In this document: one piece after another, positions 16,551 to 23,557 of the stretch
Layout of the letters: each line of letters starts with the position of its first letter
Position numbering within the stretch: the stretch's first letter is position 1
Assembly (NCBI GenBank): GCA_002453315.1
Contig: DKGO01000029.1
Coordinates: 1-27,046 of the forward strand
DNA length: 27,046 nt
Direction of reading: 5' to 3'
Source: Caryophanales bacterium UBA6768
Lineage (GTDB): Bacteria > Bacillota > Bacilli > Bacillales_D > Amphibacillaceae
The notes under the pieces: model-generated
Databases searched by the model: none
What the model saw: only the letters and a program-made list of their open reading frames with translations
What the model was told of the DNA's origin: nothing
Made by a program: the position numbers and the translations under genes

Positions 16551-17228
16551 TTAAATTTCCACCCAATGATTTTTTATTGCGGTTACGACAGCTTGGGTAC
16601 GATCATTTACTTTCATTTTTTTAAATAGACTACTGACATGATTTTTAACTGTTTTTTCACTTATATTTAATTCTTTAGCCATGCTTCGATTGCTATGCCC
16701 CGATGCAAGTAGTTGTAATACTTCACATTCCCTTTTTGTATATAAGTGTAATGGTCTTTCAACTTTTGGTTTTTCGTCCCCACCCAGTTCTGATGACAGT
16801 TTTCTATATTCCAACACTAAATCATTTGTAATGACGGGATGAATAAATGAGTTACCTTCCGCAACAGATAGGATTGCATCAATAAATGAAAATACATCCA
16901 TTTCCTTCAATATATACCCATCAACACCCACCTGAATCGCCTCAGTGACAAAGTTTTCCTCACCTTCTGTTGACATGATTACCACCTTTAAGTGGGGTGT
17001 ATAAGTAACAATCGACTGCTTAATTATTTCCTTATGCTTCATAAAAATATGAATATCGAGTAATAGGACATCGATTTTTTCCGATGACAGCATCGGAATA
17101 ACAACGGAAAAATCATCGCTGCTAGCCAGTATTTCAATTTTTTCTTCCGTTTGAAGTACCTTTTTTAATCCTTCCCGAAACAATTGATGTTGATCAATTA
17201 TAACTACGTTAATACGTTGATTCGTCAT
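16551..17228 (-). CDS. DegU-like response regulator with atypical receiver
   Basis: The 225-residue NarL/FixJ-type protein resembles DegU over its whole length: IDQHQLFREGLKKVL at the start, ILKEMD at 106-111, and a LuxR-type helix-turn-helix at about 160-215 (TKRECEVLQLLASGHSNRSM, then SEKTVKNHV). D58 is the phospho-acceptor position, with S86 and K108 conserved. However, the acidic pair before the helix is D12-Q13 instead of D-D, and the usual MPxxxG after the acceptor reads IFMKHK. It may therefore be poorly phosphorylated or work without phosphate. No sensor kinase adjoins it, so it is an orphan. A strong GGAGG site precedes the ATG at 17228. It is divergent from the AraC-type gene. Confidence 0.88.
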   Translation of the reverse strand: MTNQRINVVIIDQHQLFREGLKKVLQTEEKIEILASSDDFSVVIPMLSSEKIDVLLLDIHIFMKHKEIIKQSIVTYTPHLKVVIMSTEGEENFVTEAIQVGVDGYILKEMDVFSFIDAILSVAEGNSFIHPVITNDLVLEYRKLSSELGGDEKPKVERPLHLYTKRECEVLQLLASGHSNRSMAKELNISEKTVKNHVSSLFKKMKVNDRTQAVVTAIKNHWVEI

Positions 17229-17654
17229 TTAAGTGCCTCCTATTTTTAATTAGTTCCATTTCATTAATTTACACTAGTTTTTATCCTAAATAAGGACTTA
17301 CAAATCCTTTTATAAAATCTCCCCCCTTTTCTAATTATTTGTACTTTTTTACTAGGCTCATTATTAGTTTAGTGAAAATTACTATGCCCACTATTTATAA
17401 TTAGAACAATTTACTTTATTTATTGAACAATTTTTTGCCGAAATTGTGAAAGTTCCACAAAAACTAGTCAAAAATACGAAAAGTAATTTATTCTATATAC
17501 CTATGTTAAGGTATTTTTTCGTATAATAATTTATGATTAAATTCGACAAAGCATGAAAATTATGTATGAATTTGTATGACGAAAGTTATATACGGCACTT
17601 CCATCCATGTGTATAATAGACTCAGATTAAATAAACGAAAGGGTGGTTCATCTA
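17229..17654. other. Divergent intergenic region, mostly unexplained
   Basis: About 430 AT-rich bases separate the DegU-like gene from the leader ORF of the AraC-type gene. There are TATAAT boxes on the plus strand at 17522-17527 and 17612-17617, but neither has a convincing -35 at 17 bases. The second, if used, would start RNA near 17624, just before the leader ORF. I see no strong hairpin or repeat. Confidence 0.4.
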
Positions 17655-17684
17655 ATGAGGAAAGGCGTGACTTCAGGGGGATGA
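17655..17684 (+). CDS. Possible 9-codon leader ORF coupled to the AraC-type gene
   Basis: ATG at 17655 is preceded by AAAGGGTGG (17638-17646, eight-base gap) and encodes MRKGVTSGG. Its TGA (17682-17684) overlaps the ATG of the regulator as ATGA. The regulator's own ATG has GGGGG directly abutting it, too close to work well, so re-initiation from this leader is plausible. Chance occurrence cannot be excluded. Confidence 0.4.
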   Translation: MRKGVTSGG

Positions 17685-18433
17685 CGGTATATGATGATCA
17701 TTCAATTGGTAGTATTCAAATTGAAACCATTTTACTATTTAACATTGAACAAATCATCACTAAATATGAGCAAAAGGTTTATCATTGTTTAACTACCAAG
17801 GAATATGAGAAAAGTGAAAAAACATTAACAGATTTTTGCTTGGAATTGTTGGAACTAACAGATGAGGAACAAGTCTTTATTGCACGAACTTTTTTTATTA
17901 GTTTAATTACTGACACCATTAAAATACATACGAAGAAAAACCAATTACATCCTAAAATACTCTCCTTTTCTTATGAAACGATCTCAATCATTGAACAATA
18001 TGAAAATTTATCCGAATTTATATTGTTTATACCTACTTTTGTTAAACGTATAGCCAATCAAATTATTGGAGATCAAGCAATCGCTATAGGAAATGTTCAT
18101 GTTGAAAAAGCATTACAATTAATTAATTTTTACTTAACGAATAATTGCTTGACGGTTCAGTGGGTTGCGAAACAGCTTGATATTTCAACAACACATCTTT
18201 CAAATGTTTTTAAACTGCAAATGGGGGAAACAATTAATCAGTACATAACGAAAAGAAAAATGAATGAAATTGCCTTTGAAATTCAACATTCAAACGTTTC
18301 AATGACTAAAATTCAAACAAAATATGGATTTGTCAATCAAAGTCATTTCATCCAACAATTTAAAAAAGTGAAAGGAATGACACCGCTTCAATATAAGCAA
18401 CAAGCGTATCAAAAATTAGAAAATATTACGTAA
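17681..18433 (+). CDS. AraC-family transcriptional regulator
   Basis: With the ATG at 17681 the protein has 250 residues. The N-terminal two thirds are helical and unrecognised. The C-terminal hundred residues are an AraC-type double helix-turn-helix: LTVQWVAKQLDISTTHLSNV, then INQYITKRKMNEIAFEIQ, then the second helix pair ending KYGFVNQSHFIQQFKKVKG. Its target is unknown. The frame continues upstream to an ATG at 17576, but those 35 codons lack a ribosome-binding site, look non-protein-like and contain a TATAAT box, so the shorter form is preferred. The start overlaps the stop of a short leader ORF. It ends at the terminator at 18511-18553. Confidence 0.82.
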   Translation: MTVYDDHSIGSIQIETILLFNIEQIITKYEQKVYHCLTTKEYEKSEKTLTDFCLELLELTDEEQVFIARTFFISLITDTIKIHTKKNQLHPKILSFSYETISIIEQYENLSEFILFIPTFVKRIANQIIGDQAIAIGNVHVEKALQLINFYLTNNCLTVQWVAKQLDISTTHLSNVFKLQMGETINQYITKRKMNEIAFEIQHSNVSMTKIQTKYGFVNQSHFIQQFKKVKGMTPLQYKQQAYQKLENIT

Positions 18434-18510
18434 AATATTCAGAATTTTCCGACATAAAATGTCAAAAAATAATTTAAATTGTCAAATTACTGCACATTAT
18501 GGTAAATTTT

Positions 18511-18553
18511 AAAGAGAGGATGGGGACATTAAGATAGCTGCCTCTCTTTTTTT
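18511..18553 (+). terminator. Terminator after the AraC-type gene
   Basis: AAAGAGAGG (18511-18519) pairs with CCTCTCTTT (18541-18549) around a 21-base loop, followed by further T residues. It lies 78 bases past the stop and just before the rpsD promoter. Confidence 0.75.
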
Positions 18554-18580
18554 ATTTGATTCTATAAAAGTTCAAAAACA

Positions 18581-18609
18581 TTGACTTATTCCAACCCCAT
18601 TGTTATACT
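18581..18609 (+). promoter_or_regulatory. Sigma-A promoter of rpsD
   Basis: TTGACT (18581-18586), a 17-base spacer and TATACT (18604-18609) give a near-consensus vegetative promoter. The start would be near 18616, giving a leader of about 180 bases. Confidence 0.85.
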
Positions 18610-18615
18610 ATTTTG

Positions 18616-18796
18616 CGTGTAAAATAATTAAGGTAGCTTTCGTGGACTGATGCTTGGACTCATTTTATTCCTTTTGGATGAAGGTGTATCGTGTAACTCT
18701 CTGCTGCTGGAGCGATGGTACATGAAAATAAAATGAAAGACATTATGGACACAACAATTTTATTTTATGCAATAATAATTAAGGAGGAAATGTCTT
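18616..18796 (+). ncRNA. Structured rpsD leader, likely S4 autoregulatory element
   Basis: Bacillus rpsD is known to be repressed by its product S4 binding the leader, and the length here fits. I see two competing helices. TCATTTTATT (18660-18669) can pair with AATAAAATGA (18727-18736). AAAATAAAAT (18725-18734) can instead pair with ATTTTATTTT (18757-18766), close to the ribosome-binding site at 18781. A GC-richer hairpin region (around GCTGCTGGAGC) lies inside the first helix. The exact S4-binding fold was not derived. Confidence 0.65.
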
Positions 18797-19399
18797 ATGT
18801 CACGTTTTACAGGGTCATTATGGAAAAAGTCCCGTCGTCTCGGCATTTCACTAACAGGAACAGGTAAGGAGCTTGCTAAACGCCCATACGCTCCAGGTCA
18901 ACACGGGGCAAATCAACGCCGGAAAGTTTCCGAGTATGGTTTACAGCAACAAGAGAAACAAAAACTACGCTTCATGTATGGATTGAATGAACGTCAATTC
19001 CGTACATTATTTAATGAAGCAGGGAAAATGAAAGGGATCCACGGGGAAAACTTCATGATTCTTCTTGAATCACGTTTAGACAACCTCGTATATCGTTTAG
19101 GACTAGCTAGAACAAGACGCCAAGCCCGTCAATTAGTGAACCACGGTCATGTTACTGTTGATGGCAAACGAGTGGATATTCCGTCATATCGTTTAAAACC
19201 ATCACAAGTCATTGGACTTCGTGAAAAATCACGTCAATTAGATATTGTGAACGAATCAATGGAAATTAACAACTTCGTGCCTGAATATTTAACTTTTGAC
19301 GAGGAGAAACGGGAAGGTGTTTTTACCCGCCTACCAGAACGTTCAGAATTACCAGTCGAAATTAACGAAGCATTAATTGTTGAATTTTACTCACGTTAG
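18797..19399 (+). CDS. rpsD: 30S ribosomal protein S4 (uS4)
   Basis: S4 is a primary 16S rRNA-binding protein that starts assembly of the small-subunit body, and it also regulates its own gene in Bacillus. The 200 residues are the normal length. The N-terminus [20 protein letters not shown] is characteristic. The S4 RNA-binding domain follows at about residues 92-155, with [20 protein letters not shown] and the [19 protein letters not shown] strand. There is no N-terminal cysteine zinc motif, so this is the zinc-free form. AAGGAGG (18781-18787) lies nine bases before the ATG. Confidence 0.98.
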   Translation: MSRFTGSLWKKSRRLGISLTGTGKELAKRPYAPGQHGANQRRKVSEYGLQQQEKQKLRFMYGLNERQFRTLFNEAGKMKGIHGENFMILLESRLDNLVYRLGLARTRRQARQLVNHGHVTVDGKRVDIPSYRLKPSQVIGLREKSRQLDIVNESMEINNFVPEYLTFDEEKREGVFTRLPERSELPVEINEALIVEFYSR

Positions 19400-19426
19400 G
19401 AATTTCGCTTTGCAAAGTGAAGCATT

Positions 19427-19475
19427 AAAAGCCTTAGAACCCTTGAAATATCAAAGGTTCGGGGCTTTTTTGTTT
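19427..19475 (+). terminator. Terminator after rpsD
   Basis: A two-part stem pairs AAAAGCC (19427-19433) with GGCTTTT (19463-19469), and GAACCCTTG with CAAAGGTTC (one mismatch) inside it. It is followed by TTTGTTTTT. Confidence 0.85.
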
Positions 19476-19516
19476 TTCTTAGAATTGCAAGATAATGCAT
19501 GAAAATGAACGTATTT

Positions 19517-19561
19517 GGGGCTAATTTTGGGGCTGATTTGGGGCTGATTAATATTAATCAG
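19517..19561. repeat. Triple GGGGCT repeat and 18-bp palindrome
   Basis: GGGGCT occurs at 19517, 19529 and 19540, within repeats of the form TTTGGGGCTRATT. The last runs into the perfect palindrome CTGATTAATATTAATCAG (19544-19561). It lies between the rpsD terminator and decayed mobile DNA. Function unknown; an old attachment or integration junction is possible. Confidence 0.55.
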
Positions 19562-19623
19562 TTTAGGCGTATGTAGGGGAATGGATATATTTCAAAAAAA
19601 CAATGGGTATTCGGATTTTGTGG

Positions 19624-19654
19624 TGGAAAAGGGCTTATAAGTCTCCCTTTTCCA
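19624..19654. repeat. Perfect 10-bp hairpin
   Basis: TGGAAAAGGG (19624-19633) and CCCTTTTCCA (19645-19654) flank an 11-base loop. On the minus strand it covers the end of the decayed reading frame described next, so it may be that frame's old terminator. Confidence 0.6.
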
Positions 19655-20093
19655 ATTTCTTAATAAGTGTGAAAAAATCGACACCATAGTTTCCTGTTAA
19701 AAGTGGTCTGTTACTTCATCCCAATTGAAAGTATCGTATAACATAGCTTTGTTGAAAGCACTGAATGCCACGTGATCCTTAAAAAACGTTTCTAACGGGC
19801 TTTTCATCTACACCAACGCTTTCGGCTACTTCCACAAAGGTCTTAGACATGGATTGTTCTTCAATGGAGTCTACCAACCTTTTAGTCATATTACGCTTTT
19901 CGTCAATGGATATAAGGCGTTCCCAAAATGTGGAACCACACTCACGACACTTGTAACGTCTACGGTTTACTTGTAAGCCCACTCGCTTTAAACGAATAGG
20001 CAAGTCCATGATTAGTTGTTTTCGTAAACTGTGTTTGTACAATTTGTCAAATCCGCATTCGGGACAACGTTCAGTGTTTTGATTGCCTCCACT
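19635..20093 (-). pseudogene. ISL3-family transposase fragment joined to a frameshifted tail
   Basis: Reading leftwards from 20093, the frame encodes CPECGFDKLYKHSLRKQL, VNRRRYKCRECGSTFWERL and SKTFVEVAESVGVDEKPVRNVF. This is the N-terminal zinc ribbon and helix-turn-helix of ISL3 transposases. No start codon precedes the zinc ribbon, only a stop at 20094. After VRNVF a run of T residues breaks the frame; shifting by one base gives KDHVAFSAFNKAMLYDTFNW and a further shift gives TGNYGVDFFTLIKKLEKGDL before a stop at 19635. The catalytic domain is missing. Origin of the tail is unknown. It cannot transpose. Confidence 0.75.
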
Positions 20094-20096
20094 TTA

Positions 20097-20394
20097 AACA
20101 TCATATCGGTTTTATTTTCTTGTGGGGGTTCAACTGTTTTAAGGTCTAGTAGGAATAATAGGTCTGACAAATTGTTCATCTTTTACTACTGGCATTAAGG
20201 GATCAAGTATTGATTTCAACAATCACGCCCGATTCAACATAAAGTTCTTTATCTTTTCTTCAGAATCAAACTGACCTATTATAAGCATTAAGGGGTCATA
20301 CTAATACCACCTGGGGTTCTATTTAACAATTCAATATGGCCAGACGTGTTGATTATAAATTTCACTTTTAATTCATCAAATGGAATAAGGATAC
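20097..20394 (-). pseudogene. Decayed coding sequence, unrecognised
   Basis: No intact frame spans these 300 bases, but the minus strand has protein-like pieces: IPFDELKVKFIINTSGHIEL near 20380-20320, then pieces such as FDSEEKIKNF and VVKDEQFVRPIIPTRP, broken by stops and frame changes. It follows directly from the interrupted gene at 20395-20982 and may have been its 3' continuation or a neighbour. I cannot assign a family. Confidence 0.4.
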
Positions 20395-20982
20395 CTATAG
20401 AAATAAATTCAACATGTTTTTATTCCACTTTAATATTTTATCCAAATAATTTGGTTGTTCTTCACTTGTTCCAGTAACGAGTCCGTTTTCCCACACAAAT
20501 GATTCAAGTATTGATTTTACTGCTGTAATTTGCTCTTCAACTTGCTGTTCGTTTATTTCAAACTCATCTATAATCTCTTTACTATATTTTTCTTTATTAT
20601 TTTTAAGCTGCATGAGAAACTTCGCCGATTCCGTTGCAGTTCCTTCTCCATTTATGAATCATTCAAAATAGTCCTCATCCATATATTTTTTAGCGAGTGT
20701 ATAAAAACTTACGTCATTGTCGTTTGAAAGAGGGATACTATAGTTTTTAAACGGTTTTAAGTCACTGTTATCAATGACAACGTATCTTTTTTCTCGTAGC
20801 ACATCATTTTCATAATATTTATTTATTTCATTCATGAAAGATGTCGCTTCCTGTTCGTTATCTAAATATTTTTCAGCAATATATTCTGCTTGTTTTAATG
20901 CTATTTCTCGATATGCCGCTCGTTCCTCAGCACTTTTATCAGACAATATAACACTACAATGTTTAAATAAATTGCGTATCAT
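20395..20982 (-). pseudogene. Unrecognised gene interrupted by one in-frame TGA
   Basis: Two pieces lie in the same minus-strand frame. The first (20982-20662) gives 107 residues starting MIRNLFKHCSVILSDKSAEE. It ends DEDYFE at a TGA (20661-20659), and the frame then continues at once as FINGEGTATESAKFLMQ to a TAG at 20395. Together they make about 195 residues, highly charged and helical, with no membrane segment. A single base change probably inactivated one gene. The frame is also open upstream of the first ATG (as SISQLTWLL) to about 21050 and no ribosome-binding site is seen, so the 5' end may also be missing. No family recognised. Confidence 0.55.
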
Positions 20983-21014
20983 TAAAAGCCAGGTTAATTG
21001 AGAAATGCTTTCTT

Positions 21015-21054
21015 TGAAGGAAGCTTTCGCTACAACACAGGAAAGCTTCCTTCA
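21015..21054 (-). terminator. Perfect 14-bp hairpin past the membrane protein gene
   Basis: TGAAGGAAGCTTTC (21015-21028) and GAAAGCTTCCTTCA (21041-21054) pair perfectly around a 12-base loop, 38 bases past the stop of the minus-strand gene. No clear T-tract follows, so terminator is the likely but not certain role. Confidence 0.5.
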
Positions 21055-21092
21055 CATAATATATTACTTATTTGCAAAGTTCATTTCTTATT

Positions 21093-21740
21093 CTATTTTT
21101 TTGATGATGACTTTTCCTTCTTTGGCCAAATGGTGTAAGAAAATGACCAAATAAAATCGATAAATAAAATAACACCCCAGACAGCATTTACTTGGTTAAT
21201 CTTCGGATCCTCATAAATTTGGAAAAATTCCCCGATTTGATTAAGATTAAAATCTTGCCAACCTGTAAAGTTGTCAATGTTCCAAAAGACAATTTGGGCA
21301 ATCACAAAAATGACAAGGTGGATATACCAACCTTCTCTTTCTTCCTTTGCATGAGCTCGACCATACTTTTTCTCTACAGCGCTCTCGCTTGTTTGTAAGT
21401 CAGGAACTGTTTCCCCTTTCCAACTTGCAACTTTCTTTTTAAAATAGTGGTCTAATCGTTTAAAATCCTTTTTTCCTTCAAAAATAAGATAAATATAGAA
21501 AATTGCTGTAATAATCTGAAACGAATCAAGCGTTCCAGTTTGTAAATAATCATAAATGGCCAGAAATGCTAGGAATAATTCGTTCAGAATTAATAATATA
21601 ATAAAGGCAAAACCGACAGCGTTCTTTCGAAACCAGTACCTCATAATAAAAAAGAGCCCTGCAAACACTAAAAATAGAATTTCTGCGATAATCACAATTA
21701 GCCATTTATACTGCATCAAAAAGTCCATCATTTCCATCAT
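21093..21740 (-). CDS. Uncharacterised multi-pass membrane protein
   Basis: The 215-residue protein has hydrophobic helices at roughly residues 12-33, 40-64 and 72-88. A charged cytoplasmic stretch follows (about 90-138, including the EKKYGRAHAKEEREGW segment), then helices at about 139-156 and 185-205, and a lysine-rich tail. The WYIHLVIFVIAQIVFW segment resembles the first helix of 2TM-domain proteins, a weak likeness. Function is not recognised. AAGGGA lies before the tandem ATGs at 21740. It stands alone between decayed mobile DNA on both sides, so it may be accessory. It ends before the hairpin at 21015-21054. Confidence 0.75.
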   Translation of the reverse strand: MMEMMDFLMQYKWLIVIIAEILFLVFAGLFFIMRYWFRKNAVGFAFIILLILNELFLAFLAIYDYLQTGTLDSFQIITAIFYIYLIFEGKKDFKRLDHYFKKKVASWKGETVPDLQTSESAVEKKYGRAHAKEEREGWYIHLVIFVIAQIVFWNIDNFTGWQDFNLNQIGEFFQIYEDPKINQVNAVWGVILFIDFIWSFSYTIWPKKEKSSSKK

Positions 21741-21857
21741 CTTATCATCCCTTATTCAAGAAAATAGCCTATTTGTTAAATAATTAGTTTTAATTTTAGT
21801 AAACATTAACGTGCACATACGTATAAAATCTTTAAACAATTTTACATAGATATTTGG

Positions 21858-22220
21858 GTAAGCGTCAAATAATCACCACCTGTTTTCAGATGGGGATTTG
21901 ATTTATGCTTTATTTAGATTTATTAGGAACATGGCAGTCCTGCGGGAGTGTCGGTGACCATGGCAGGAATTCTGCTAATTTTGTTTGATCCGTCGTATCG
22001 ATATTGGGAAGCTCCTCAAACAGATAGCTAAGATAGAATGGATTCAACCCGTTTTCCTTAGTGCCGCTACACTATTCCTGCTTTTTTTCCAGGCGTCATA
22101 TCGCGCTTTCCATCCTATTCTTTTGTCTCTCAGAGTCATCGCAAACTTCTCGAAATAATTTCTAGAAGAATATCGACCGGATGACCTATGAAGAGAATGC
22201 GGTTTGTATTTGACGCTTAC
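21858..22220 (-). mobile_element. 363-bp IS66-family derived remnant with both ends and target duplication
   Basis: The ends are matching inverted repeats: GTAAGCGTCAAATA at 21858-21871 and its complement at 22207-22220. GATATTTGG flanks both sides (21849-21857 and 22221-22229), fitting the 8-bp duplication of IS66 elements plus one chance base. Inside, the minus strand ends with GLNPFYLSYLFEELPNIDTT, then FLPWSPTLPQDCHV and a TAA. This is the C-terminus of the IS66 transposase TnpC. Upstream pieces (RQKNRM, MTPGKKAGIV) are in other frames with stops, so the transposase is dead. tnpA, tnpB and most of tnpC are missing: an internally deleted, non-autonomous copy. Confidence 0.85.
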
Positions 22221-22229
22221 GATATTTGG

Positions 22230-22655
22230 AAAGAATAAATTAAATTGCACATGTTTGAAGACTACCGAAAGAAGTCAAAAAAGAACTGGAACCGCTTCTG
22301 TTTTGGTCACTATTTCAATATATTGTCAAAATTCAAAATAATATTGTATCTAAAATACAAAGTAACCAACATCGGAATAATAGGTATCGGTTATTTGACA
22401 CTGACCTCGGATGATAAAATAAAAATTTCTCATTCATCTTATATTTTTAACTTGCGATTGGTTTTGCTTGTTTACTTCCATTACTACCTAATATTTGCAC
22501 TAGACTTTTCCAACGACACTGTATTCCTTTAAGTAAATATTTTAACCCATAAAAAAGATCGAAAACCTTCTAATAAATTCATTCGTTTGAAAACAAAGCT
22601 AGCTCAAAATGCATATAGTCAACATGCACAGTCAATTATTTACAGGTAAAGCAAT
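22230..22655. other. Gene-free AT-rich region
   Basis: About 425 bases between the IS66 remnant and the lipoprotein gene. One plus-strand frame (22245-22532) is open but begins with TTG, has no ribosome-binding site and resembles nothing. A small dyad TAAAGCA...TGCTTTA (22647-22666) overlaps the lipoprotein stop and could end that operon weakly. I see nothing else. Confidence 0.6.
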
Positions 22656-23498
22656 TTAATGCTTTAATAATGTAATATGCCCACTTTCAGTAGAAACTGA
22701 CAAAGTAGGACTACTATTCGTGTATTTTCCAATTGTTCCTTTTAATACATTATCACCACTGTTTGATGTGTTGACAAACGAAAAATCAGAATGTATCTCG
22801 CCAAATTTCGCTCTTAAGTCAAATGAAAGTATTTCTGGTTCCTTCGGAAGTGTTATTTTCACATCTCCAAACTTGGCATTGATTTGATTCTTGCCTTTTA
22901 GTTCAGTATTAAGAGAGATGTTTACATCTCCCTCAGACGTTTCGAGATCAAATGATGCATCAATGCTATGGAGTGTAATATTTCCTAAATTAATATTACC
23001 ATTAATTACCTCACCCTGATAACCGTTTAGAACAACATTCCCTTCATCTGCACTGATATTAATTTTTTTGGATAATAACTTGTGTTCGGACGTAAGATCC
23101 CCAAAAGTGGTACTCAAAGTCAATGTTTCATATATTTTGTCAGGGATATATACGTTTAACTTCGGTTCTGAGAAGTTCAAAGAAATTGGAGATTTTTGAT
23201 CCTGGGATAGTTTAATAATTGCAGATTTACCAATTGTATCAACTTGAAAATCAGTAACTAAATTGTTGTTCTTACCCGTTACTTCTGCATAAATTTTATT
23301 TTGATCATGTGTATGAATGTGGATCTCTGCCAATTCGCCATCAATCGTAATTTCATTAATCTCTTCAGCTTCAAGTGTCTTTTTTAATTCTATTTTTTCA
23401 GACTGATTCTTGAAATAATTGCCAAAACATCCCGATGCCAATACTGCTAATATTCCAATGACTAAAACAGTCAGGAATTTTCTGATAAACCATTTCAT
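22656..23498 (-). CDS. DUF4097-type lipoprotein of the ABC operon
   Basis: The 280-residue protein begins with a lipoprotein signal: basic MKWFIRK, a hydrophobic core, and lipobox LASGC with C24 as the lipid-modified cysteine. The mature part is a repetitive beta protein with short strands such as INISADEGNVVLNGYQG, ITLHSIDASFDLETSEGDV and INAKFGDVKITLP, typical of the DUF4097 putative-adhesin fold. It would sit on the outer face of the membrane. The strong GGAGG site lies seven bases before the ATG. It is last in a row with an ABC ATPase and permease, 59 bases behind the permease, so it probably belongs to that transporter's function; its ligand is unknown. Confidence 0.85.
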   Translation of the reverse strand: MKWFIRKFLTVLVIGILAVLASGCFGNYFKNQSEKIELKKTLEAEEINEITIDGELAEIHIHTHDQNKIYAEVTGKNNNLVTDFQVDTIGKSAIIKLSQDQKSPISLNFSEPKLNVYIPDKIYETLTLSTTFGDLTSEHKLLSKKINISADEGNVVLNGYQGEVINGNINLGNITLHSIDASFDLETSEGDVNISLNTELKGKNQINAKFGDVKITLPKEPEILSFDLRAKFGEIHSDFSFVNTSNSGDNVLKGTIGKYTNSSPTLSVSTESGHITLLKH

Positions 23499-23557
23499 GG
23501 TACAACCTCCGTTATTTTGAGTTTAACTTGTCAGTGTTTTGGTCCCTCGTTGAATAA

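Noticed and set aside
17576..17680. N-terminal extension of the AraC-type regulator
   Set aside because: No ribosome-binding site at 17576, non-protein-like sequence, and a TATAAT box plus a leader ORF lie inside it.
22044..22250. 68-codon minus-strand frame
   Set aside because: Overlaps the IS66 remnant; the real transposase similarity is in other frames, and this frame crosses the element's end.
22245..22532. 95-codon plus-strand frame
   Set aside because: TTG start, no ribosome-binding site, no recognisable motif, biased toward AT-rich codons as expected by chance.
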